Source of the DNA: Agrypnia vestita
Lineage: Eukaryota; Arthropoda; Insecta; Trichoptera; Phryganeidae
Direction: 5' to 3'
Assembly: GCA_016648135.1 (NCBI GenBank)
Contig: JADDOH010023184.1
Span: forward strand, 35,223 to 99,222
DNA: 64,000 nucleotides
A program made the translations under genes and the position numbers. The notes beneath the pieces were generated by a model that searched no databases, was not told the origin of the DNA, and saw only the letters and a list, made by a program, of their open reading frames with translations. Positions 24,501-36,500 of this stretch are shown here, piece by piece. Position 1 is the stretch's first letter; every line of letters starts with the position of its first letter.

Positions 24501-27500
24501 AATAGGAGACATAATGTTATGTATATATTTATGATTATATATATATATATATAATGTCTAACATATACACTTAACATTAATATTTTTAGGTGGTACTGCC
24601 CTTGATGGAAAAGTACTTCTCCACACACAGAAATTATTTCATTGCTGTTGCCACGGCAACAAACAATGTTGGTGCAGCTAGCTTGAAAGAAAAGGAAATG
24701 GTGGCATCGCTCTTCTGCAAGTTGGCAAGCTTGCTTAGATCCAGGTTCGATATTTAAGAAATCATCTCATTATTTGATTCATTCTTTGTCATTCTGTTTA
24801 TTAAAAAAATGTACTTAAATATGTCCCCATTTGTGAATTTAGAATATCTTATATAATTGGCATCTGAAATAATTGCAGTGTTAAAACAATTTCAGACTTG
24901 CTGCATTTGGAGCTGATGTCCGAATCTCCGTGCGCTGTCTCCAAGTGTTGGTAAAGGGTATTGATGCCAAGTCGCTGGTGAAAAATTGTCCAGAATTCAT
25001 CAGGACATCTATGTTGACCTTCTTTAATAATACAGCGGATGACCTGGGCCACACCATCTTTAATCTTCAGGAGGCAAGCTATTTCATTAAATTATTTATG
25101 AAACCCTTGGAGTACAGTGGCTCTCGTAGTCCAGTAGACATAACTTCTCATACCGGGGGTTTGATTCTAAAGATGATTTTCTAAAGCCTGATTGTTTCCA
25201 CTATATGTTTTGCTAATATAATTTGGCCTCATGGCTTGTCAAAGTGTTAAAAAATTAATATAACAATGGCTTTGCAGGCTTTATTTTAATTTTTATGCTT
25301 CAACCTTTGCTATTATAATACATATTTTAGGTGTATTCGGTTGTGGCCATTAGATTATTAAGTTTAGCTTTATGTCAATGTTTTGGTCATGACTGCTGTT
25401 TTCAAGAAGCTGTTTTGCACCGATGCACATAAATAAAATGCGTCAACTGACGTAAGTGTGTTGTTGCATTACTGTCTAGCATGAAGCGGTCATATAATTT
25501 GTCTCTTTCTCGCACAGAGATCAATAATGCACTCATTGACGGGTATGCAATATATTCTTGAAGTGCCGTGACCAAAAAATAAATTCATAGATTTATCATT
25601 TTTTCATATCAGTTTTTAATAAAATACATTTGATTTCTTGATAGACGAAACATCTTGACAGAAATGATCATTTATTCAACATTACATTATATCTTTTGAC
25701 AGTTGTAATACTGTTCCATTTTTATCATTTATTTGCCGTGATAAACGATGTGATGGGATCTAATACACCACTTATATTTCCAGGGTAAATACAGTCACCT
25801 GAGAGGAACACATCTCAAGACCTGTACGTCCTTATTCTATGTCAACAGTGTCATCTTACCCGTCCTGACGGCCATGTTTGATCACCTGGCTGCCTGTGAA
25901 TACGGCAGTGACTTATTATGTAAGTATCACCTTTTGCATTCCTTTCTTTTACTAAGTTCAGGTCATACTTTCATAGGTCTTTTACTGAATTCTATCTATA
26001 CAATTGTTTGAGCAACAGCTTTCAGCAATGAATATGTAATGAAATGGCTCAAGCCATGTAGAAGAAAGATAATTTCATGAATGTCTAGAATTTTTAAAAC
26101 TCTTGACGAAATGTGTGCATTGTTAAGCGGACATTGTATTCAGTCACTGCTATATTTACTCCCCAAAATAATTATATGGCGTCGAAGGCAGTGAGTTGCT
26201 GCTTTATACCATTTTGATCTTGGGCAATGGAGGATGCAGAATTAGCAGTTTCAGGGCTTTGCCTCCTGAGTGTATGCAACTATATGCGTCTTTTAAAAAG
26301 AAATAATATAGAAAATATTGACAGACAATTAAAGAAAGTACACGCATGCACGAAAAATATGCACGTCTTATTCCCTCGCATGCTAGGTGGCAACTCAGTG
26401 ATAGAGCAGAATGTAAGCACTCACTCACACTTGCGCTGCCAGCCTCTGACAACTTTTATACCCACTTCCCTGCTTGCTGTCACGTCATTGGGCTGAGTGG
26501 GCCCACTGACGTGTTAATAAATATGTGAAAAAAAAAGTTACAATATATTTACTGTTTACGAGGTAAGTTTGTAGAACTCCACAATCAACTTAACAAGTGG
26601 TTCCGTTATATAATTCCACTAAAAAAGATTATGTATAATATTATTTTTTATGTTGTTTTTAAAATACAATTTTTTTTCAGTGGATGAAATCCAAGTGGCC
26701 TCATACAAGATGCTGGCCTCTCTCTACACCCTAGGGACAGATGCCAGCTTGACGCACGACAGGAAATACCTCAAGACAGAAATCGAAAGACACAAACCGG
26801 CATTGGTAAGCAAAATCAATACCTTAATTTTACTATCTTATTTGGACCAAATTATTATGATAAAAATGACTGATTAAAGAATCAAGATGACACAATTACT
26901 TTTCTGGTAACAAGATGATGCAAATTGTATTTCTCATAATATTCATTATTACACATATAAAATTCACATTCACCTTGAACACGTAGATCAAATTATTGTA
27001 AGTTTTAAATATATTTTTGTAATTTAACAGTTAAGATTTAAGTCAATAAACTTTCTGGAAATAAGGAAAGAACTTTAGAATCAAAATATTTGAATGTTTT
27101 ACATTGTATTTCAAACCTATGATTTTATGGATTTAATTAATTTTTGTATTATTTTAAGGGTTCCTGCTTGGGGGCGTTCAGTTCAACGTTCCCCGTGGCA
27201 TTTTTGGAGCCTCACCTCAACAAGCACAACCAGTTCTCGCTCCTCAATAGGATCGCTGACCACTCGTTAGAAGCTCAGGGTAATTAAATTGTGCAATTTT
27301 TATCAACAGTTTTAGTATGTATTAGGTACCTACTATAATATTTTTTACAGGTTTCAAAAATGCTAGATGAAAATTGTAAATTTAAGTACATATATCTGTA
27401 TTCAGTCTTCAACAACCTTGCCGATTCTTGATCCTAATAGCTACCTATAGTGTTCTACGTAACAACGTAACTCAATAGTACTCTGAATGTTTCGTGACAA

Positions 27501-30500
27501 ATACATAATAGAAATTTGGTAATGTCATTCTCGCTCTTTTATGCTTCACTCTTAAATATTTGACGTGTTTTTCAATAATTTATTTTTTCAGACGTAATGA
27601 CTAAAATGGAATCATCAATGCCGACTCTGGAAAGTATTCTCACAGAGGTCGACCACTTTGTAGAGTCGGACAAAACATATAGTGAATCCCAACATATCAT
27701 AGACGTCATTCTACCATTGCTGTGTTCATACCTTCCCTTCTGGTGGGCACAGGGACCTGACAACATCACTCCTACCGCTGGGTATGTGTAAACTTTTTTA
27801 AAAATAGTGAATTATTTTATCTGCTTTGGTCATTCGTCATTCTGACATTACATTGTATGTTTTATAAGAATGCCTTCCGAAAACACTGATTGACTTTGAT
27901 CAAATTAGAAGTATGTAACTGTAAAGCTGATCTTAGCAAAGTGAACAGAATAAAAAAAGGTTATTTGATCAAGATTGAAATATGTATCACACGTGTGGAT
28001 GGCACTACAAAGGAATGTGTCCGAAGAAGACTAAATCGATGGAAGATGGTCCTGATAAAAACTTCAACAATTGAACATCAGAGAAGGAGGTGTATAAATG
28101 TGGAGGACATGAATATTGTATGTCGGAACAAAAAAGTTGTGTGATGTGACATTAAGTTATTTAATTAGTGAATTCCTTAAAGCTATATTACCCGCAGTTT
28201 TGCTTTTAATTCAGATAGAGAATTCTGGTATGATATGTTATGAAGTGTTTGGAAGACCAAAATATTCATGCATTCTTCACCTCTCTATTTATGTCTCTAT
28301 AACTCTATTTACTTGAAATTTGTAAATATCATAATTTTTTTAGGAATCATGTGACAATGGTCACAGCCGACCACATGAACCAGCTCCTTCGCAACGTCCT
28401 CAAAATGATCAAGAAGAACATTGGTAATGAGACCGCACCCTGGATGACCAGGATAGCTGCATACACGCAACAGATCATCATCAACAGCGGTGAAGAATTG
28501 CTGAGGGATCCCTTCCTGCCGCTCGTTGAGAGAGTTAGAAGGCGCACGGAAAATATGTTCCACAAAGAAGAGAGTCTTAGAGGATTTATTAAGGTTAGTT
28601 GTTGTTGCATTAACTCATATAGTTAGCTTATTTTTATTAAACAAAAATAAAAGATAAGATCCAAGTGTATCATGTAACAGAATGTGAAAACGAGTAACGA
28701 GAATGTCTCCAAATAATATTTGGAGGGGATGAGCCCTCCGGGTTTTGATAGAATTGAACTCAAGGGTCACCACTCCGTTTGTAGAGTCGGAAATCTCCGC
28801 TGTTGTTGATGATGTAAAAGTCGTGGTGTTTGAATAGTATTTATTGGAATGTAATAATGACAGAAGTTACAAGTACAATAGTTATAGGTACACAATAATG
28901 AATCGATAGATGACGAGAGCTTCCGCTCGATAGGTAGCTTCCCGAGAAGTGAGGCTTCGATCGGAAAGCGCTTCGCCGTAAGAATGACACTGGGCGAGTG
29001 AGATACTCAGCTCTGCAGGCGCCGGCTTATAGTGATATATAGTGATCCAGAACAAAGGCTCGGGATTGTTATAATTTCGTCTTTAATCGACCGCGCGTGT
29101 AGATATTTAGTTTACGCTCTCCGTGCCCCCTGCTATACATTGCCTTTGTACTCGGTCATTGGTCCGGCTTACTTTGTCGCCTGTTTGCTGTCCTCAGCAT
29201 TCTTGCCTCGGCCTTTGTATCGAGGGCGACGGCCTGCCGTTTTCGATGTCAGCGTATGCGGTACCTCATTACACGGGCGTGTGTGTATGCTTCTTGGGCC
29301 ACCACAAATATCATAGCATAATCAAAGATTGCCTCAAGTTGAAAATCTTTACGCATACACAATTGTGTACACGTACATTACTAGTCCTGAAGAAGGGAGC
29401 TCAGCTTCTGAGACATGTTGATGTAATAAAATGATTTGTGGTATAAACAAAGTGTTTAAGTTTTTATGTATACAAATGGTGCCACAAAGTGACTTCTTAA
29501 AATTTGAAGAAGTGTTATATTGGTATTTATCTGATGATGATTTCTGTTCTTATGTTTTTCAGTCATCAACAGACGACACATCGCAAGTGGAGTCACAAAT
29601 TCAAGAGGATTGGCAACTCCTGGTTAGGGACATTTACTCTTTCTACCCTCTACTCATCAAGTATGTGGACTTGCAGAGGAATCATTGGCTAAGGAATAAT
29701 GTGTCCGGTAAGATTTTGCTACGCACTAACATAAAAACCAGCTTTATTTGTATTTTTATTTTTTGTTAACCAGATACTGGAAGATGGTCCTGTTAGAAGC
29801 CTGAACAATCGTCCAGCTTGCATGCGAAGATGTATGAATGTAGATGAAGCGAAAGTTGTATGTCAGGGCAGAAGAGTATGGCGCTCTATCCTCTCTGCCT
29901 ACCCCCATGGGGAAACGTTAGTTTATTTTTTGTTATTTTTATTTCCAAGCACTTCTTCTAAGAAATCATTTATTAAAGAGTGTGCCAAATAATGTTTCTG
30001 TTAATTAATAAATTTATTATTTTGCATTATTCCAGAGGCCGAAGAGCTTTACAATTATGTGGCTGACATTTTCAATATCTGGTCCAAGAGCCAGTACTTC
30101 CTTAAAGAGGAACAGAACTTCATATCAGCCAATGAAATAGATAACATGGTGAGAACATCGCAATGATTCTTAAATCGATAACTTAACAATTCATAAATAT
30201 TCACGTCTCATATGTGTTTTTCTTTTTGTTTTCCTTTTCAGACTTTGATCATGCCAACAGCAACCAGAAGATCAGCTGTTATTTCTGATGGAGCGACGTC
30301 TGGTGGTGGAAAGGTTTGTTCAGTTCAAGACTAAAGCCATGTATTCACTAGGGGACAAATCGCGAAACATTCCGCGCGGCATGTCGCATCAACATCTACG
30401 CTCATGTTTCGAAGACAATGACGCGGTCATTTGACGTGTACACACCGGGACTCGCATATCACTTGTCGCGGAAACGGTGGAAATGTCGCCTGATGAGGTT

Positions 30501-33500
30501 ATGTTGACAGCTGCGTATCTATATACACTAGCCGCCCGATGAGGTTAGGATGACAGCTGCGTATCTATTTATTTTAAAGAGTTTATCGAAACGTAAGAGG
30601 AGAAAAAGGTAGTAGGTGCGAAATTATTTCCTGCAAAGAGAAAGAAGGATGGATATTCTATGCGATCTTCAAATGTCTAACGGATCTTTTGTCAATTTCA
30701 CTCGAATGACAACAACTGATTTTGACAATTTATTACAAATAATCGGGCCTTCCATAGCCAAGCAAGACAATATTAAGGAACGCTGTTGGCCCTCACGTCT
30801 TTTTATTTTTATATTCACGATTTGAAGTGTCCCACAAAATTGTACGGCGATGAGTAGTCAGTTGACAGGTACAGCGCATACACATTCACTTGTAAACATA
30901 CCACGTGATACTGATGCGCAGCCCGATGTCCCCGTGAGCTCGCTCGAATACCGTGCGCATGGCAACGTTTCCGCGGCACGTAGAAATGCCCCGCTATGTT
31001 GTGCGCGCCATCGCGGAACAGTGCGCGACGTTGCAACGTCACGTAGACTCTATGCCGCGCGTAATGTTGAGAGATAATTTGTCCCCTAGTGAATACATGG
31101 CTTAAAAGAACACGACTTTATGAAAAAACTTATTTTCATAAGACATACCTACGTATTTGGTTAGCTCATCCCTCAGTCATTGAAATTGAAATGTTTTCAA
31201 TTAAATTCAAATGAACTAACCAATACATTTTATTATATACATATACCCCAATTTAATTCAAATAGAAATAAAAATGGTTATGTCAAGTCTCCAATTAAGT
31301 GTGTCTAGAGCATGCACCTCAATTTTTTTTAAATGCACATTAACATTTAAATATTTTTTTAAAGGAATGGTGGTTCCAAAATAGGTAGGTGTTTTGTGTT
31401 GAATTTAATTAATAATAAAAAAATTTCATCTCAGAAAGTTTTAATGCTTTTTGTTAGATTTTCTTATTTAAATGACTGAATCATTTTTGTCATTGATGTC
31501 TTTTTGCTGCTAGATGTCTATTATAAATATTTTTATTTAACAAGATAAGATGTCTATTATAAATATGTATCTTTTTTATTAAACAAGAAAAACTTTATTG
31601 TAAAAGTTTTTTATTATTTATGTAATAATTCCATAATCTGAATCGATATCACAGGTTTAGCTATGCTCCTTGCCGATTGATGTGGTGTAGGTAAAAAGAT
31701 TAAGTCATGAACATGTCTTTCTTTTGCGTTACCAGAAAAAGAAAAAGCATCGGGACAAGAAGCGTGACAAGGATAAGGAGGTGCAGGCCTCCCTGATGGT
31801 GGCCTGCCTCAAGAGGCTGCTGCCCGTCGGGCTGAACCTGTTTGCGGGCAGGGAACAGGAATTGGTACAACATTGCAAGGATCGCTACCTCAAGGTAAAT
31901 TAAACTTCATGATTTTCGAAAGTCATTCAGACTTTTGAAGAGATAAACGGTAATAATGTGGAAAAACATCACAAAATCATATAAATGAAAATGGGAGATG
32001 AGTGCGACACATATTCCGTGTTCGCATCTCAATTTTTTTTAAATCTCTATTTTTTGTATTATTGACACGTTAAAAAGATTTTTATTTTTAAATGACAGTA
32101 CAGTAAAACCCTGATAATTGGAAATTTGCTATAATTCGAAATTTTTAAAACCCACAAATCTCAAAATGTTAATTTCAGAGTACATTAACCCCGAAAATTC
32201 GAAAATCCCGGTAATTCAAAATTCGAAATAATTTTTAGCCCCTTGAGCAATAAATCAGTACATTTAAGTTTGCATAATTTGAAATTTTTTTGAATTTTGA
32301 GAAAATTGAATAAAATATTTCGACTTTTTTTCGCAAGGGAGAACAACAATTATGTTATTATCGGGTACTTTAGTAACAGAAATGTTGCGATATTTGTATT
32401 AGCGTAATAAATATTGCGTTTACGAAATGATTCCTTGGAATATGCAAAAAGACAGAAGTTTTTCACAAAATTAAAGTCTTTTTCGTCAGTTGATTTTTGG
32501 CAAATTTCTCAATCGATTTTTTTTTTGTACCTTGAATTTCGAATTAACGGGGTTCCACATAATTCGAAATGATTTTTTGGGTCCCTTGAATTTTGAATTA
32601 ACATGGTTCTACTGTATTAAAAAAAATAATGTTTAAATATTTACTTTAACATTAATCATAAAACTATATTTCTTTCACTTTACAGAAAGCAACAGAACAA
32701 GATGTTATCGATTTTGCTAGGACCCAGCTAACATTGCCAGACAAGATAGATCCTGCGGATGAAATGTCCTGGCAACACTATCTGTACAGCAAGCTGGGCA
32801 GCAAGAAAGAGGTGGCGGTCACTGGGCAGGACCAGGGAGATAAGACCAAGCAGATAGACGAGACAGTGGAGCGCATCATGGCCATGAGTAAAGTGCTGTT
32901 TGGCTTGCACATGGTGAGTATTCGTATTCTTCACTTATTTCTTAATTTGGGAAAAACTTTAAAAAATATGTTTTTGCATATTCGATTATTATTTTAATTT
33001 CAAAAGAAGTAAGACAAAATTGTGTGTGTATTCAATAGCTAAGGGCCGGTTGTATCAACAATGATTATAGTTGGTTTAGTTGAAAATCTCTTTTAAGGCG
33101 GTGTACATGATTTTTGACATGTCATCAAAATCATTTTTGTTCAATGTTTCGACATTGTAATGTCAGAATGTATAATATTATATAGGATCCCATAATTTTT
33201 TATGATCAACTGATTCTTTATTATCTTCAAGTTTTAAAAAAGTAATTATTAAAATTCCTTTTGCTTAAGTTTTGATGGTCCATCTAACTGTAGATTAACA
33301 AAATGCAGATATGAAGTAGTAGTTTAGAAAACGTATTCTGCATAATTTCCTATTAAATGAATGTATAAAAAAAGAAATTTGTCAACACAAAAAGTTTGTG
33401 GTCAAGATATTAAAAAAATTTAAGTCAATAAAAAGTTTATCACAACTTAAAAAGTAATTGCTTTTAAAGAATCTAGAGTGCAATATCAAATACAACAAAA

Positions 33501-36500
33501 TGATATTTTTGTCCAGTTGTAATGCAATATTGTACATGTTTATGAATTCTAGATTGTATCTGTTTGTAATGTTTTAGTTTTGCTATTATTTTATCCTTGT
33601 TTAAAACATTAAACCCCCCCCCCGTACCCTATTGTTTATATGATTTGCTTTTTTATTTTCTTATACTTTCTATCCCTTTCTGCCCGGCCTCCCCACAGAT
33701 TGATCATCCGCAACAGCAAAGCAAGAATGTGTATCGTAGTGTGGTTTCCATACAGAGGAAGCGAGCTGTCATAGCTTGCTTTAGGCATCTGTCACTTCAC
33801 GCTCTTACAAGGTTTATTTTTTATGTTTTTTATTTGTGTGTTTTTTGATATCTTGTGTCACGATTGTCTATTTTTTAAGGAATTTCAAATAATATATAAT
33901 AATACTCGACGAATCTAAATAAAATTTCTAACCACTTATATTTTATACTGAAATCCTTTCATGTGTATTGTATGTATGTAGAATAGTTTATTATTATTAA
34001 CAAAAAATCTGATTACTATTAAAAATGTCCTTGCGTTTTCACGGCCGTTCAGAATCTTCTGTGTATAATTTTCTGGGATATTCTGCCATGTATATGTGAC
34101 CTCTCTGGCCAATGTTTCGGATCCCATTGCAGGGTCCATCATCAGGGCTAATGTGATGAGTGAGTGTTGAAGTGAAGGTTAAGTATTGCCTTGCAATACC
34201 TGACTTCGGTACGGTATTGCAAGGCAATACTTAACCTACACTTCAACACTCACTCATCACATTAGCCCTGATGATGGACCCTGCAATGGATCCGAAACGT
34301 TGGCCAGAGAGGTCACATATACACGGCAGAATATCCCAGAAAACTATACACAGAAGATTCTGATTACTATTGAATACCATAAAGATAACTAGTGTGAATT
34401 TTTAAGCATCAAATCAAACTTTTTAGACCTAACGCATCCCTTGATCAGCGATATTAAATATGAAATTAACACTTACATATCCATCATTCAACTTAAATTG
34501 TGGTTTTTCCAAAGTTAATCAGAAAAGATAATATGAAATACCTGTTTTATTATTATAAGTGTATTGTTTGGAGACGCATTGGATTTTAATTTAATTGCAA
34601 GTGGATATGAAGGGGTAGAACAGTTTATCAGATACAAAAGAAAGAATTTAAATTAATTACAAATTGAATTGTGTTTGTAATTAATTTAAACTTTACCTTT
34701 CTTCTTGTGAAATAGCAAATAAGCGCATAAAAATTACCAGAACTGTAATTATGACTTTGCTGACGTGATGCCGATTGCTGATGTCACTGTTGTGCTGGCC
34801 ACTGCGCGGCCATTAGTGCCCCCTACAAGACCATTGGTGTCTGCATTGTCTACCATTGGTACATCCTTACCTTGAAATTAAACGTTAAAAACTCACTTGC
34901 CTGCAAAAAAATACAATTTTCTCTTATGATTTGGTTATTTTTTAGAACTGACAATGGCAGAACTACACACTGCATACTGCATTTTTGAAGCAATTATAAT
35001 ATAGATTATAATTAATTATATCTAAATAAAGGAAAATCACGATTTCACATTTAATCAATTTTTTTATTTAATCCTTTTGAAAGTGTGCTTGTTTTCTTTG
35101 TGTTTAACAATAGCTGTCCTACCGTTTAATAAACAATCAAACAGCGTTTTGACTAACGCTGACACTAACAAAGCATGTGTGTGTCAGGCTGCTAGGCCAG
35201 TTCGCAGAGTGTCCCATTGGGGTCGGCTTCTGTGCGCCGCTAGGAAGAGAGCCGCCATGGCCTGTCTCAGGGCTACACCTCTGTACAAGATGAGCAGGTA
35301 GGTCAAAGCTACGTTAGAGTTTGAAACATGTGTCAAAGATACAACATTTGCGGGAAATCAATGTCAACCATTGGAATAATTAATCTAAATTTCCTTGAAT
35401 GATCTTGAAATGTATTTGGACCTGTACCAATGTTGCTTTATGGCTCTCTATTCATCTAGGATGTTAAAACTATGTATATATGTAATTGGGATGATATACG
35501 AAGTGGGTTTATATCCTATTGTGGGAAGAGTCCTGTGCTGTTCTGGCCAATTTGCTTGAACAGCATACGCATGATGTTAATGATAGAACGTCCAGAGTCC
35601 TGCTAAGAGGACTTTGCGAGCTTCGGTAGGACGTAAATGTTATTTTTATGTGGGGACGTAGTTTTGTTTGAGTATTTAGTGCATTTTTTCTCATGGCGAG
35701 TTCTTGAATCATATTTCTGCGACCAATCTGGCCAAAATGGCTGCAAATATAAGGAAGGAACTTCTGAAAGGACGTGAGTTTGAACGTTCTTTCATTAAGC
35801 AAGTTAAGCTCAGTCCGTTAGTTAATAAATGTTACGATAATTATTAAAAATTGTGTTACATATTTCAATTCATTTTTTTAGATGCATATTTTCATGAACA
35901 AGTTTACTGTAAATTATTTTTATATCGCATTTTATGAGGTCTTCATTATTGTTGTTTGTTTTCAGACATCGTTGTTGCAACATCTTCGCACGGACATACT
36001 ATGAACTTTGGCTTCAAGAGGAAAATGTTGGGCAAGAAATCATGATCGAAGATCTAACGGTAAGATGGGCACTGGAACTTTGAACTTTCTTTCTTCTCTT
36101 GACCCAAACCAACTAAATATACTTTTTCAAATAAGCATATTAAACATAAATCCTTTTGATCAAAAAACCAGAATAAGTGGATAATGATAGCTTTAAAAAT
36201 CGCACAATATTTTTTTGTTCTTAGATGGTTTTTATTTTAGGCATTGTTCTACATTTTTAAGTACCCGTTATGAAAGTGCGTTTTAATTGGAAAATTTATT
36301 AATTGAACTGTTTTTATGTTAGCAATCATTTGAAGATGCTGAGTTGAAGAAGGCAGAGGCGCAAGAAGAGGAAGGTAAACCAGATCCCCTCACACAGCTT
36401 GTCACCACATTCTGCAGAGGAGCCATGACAGAACGTTCTGGAGCACTGCAGGTTTGTTTGCATTTTAGATCAGGTTAATTTAAGTAAATTTGGGCTAGAT

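Noticed and set aside
29032..29434. Two overlapping open frames of about 100 codons on the + strand
   Set aside because: They lie in a GC-richer LTR read in the opposite direction and show no domain.
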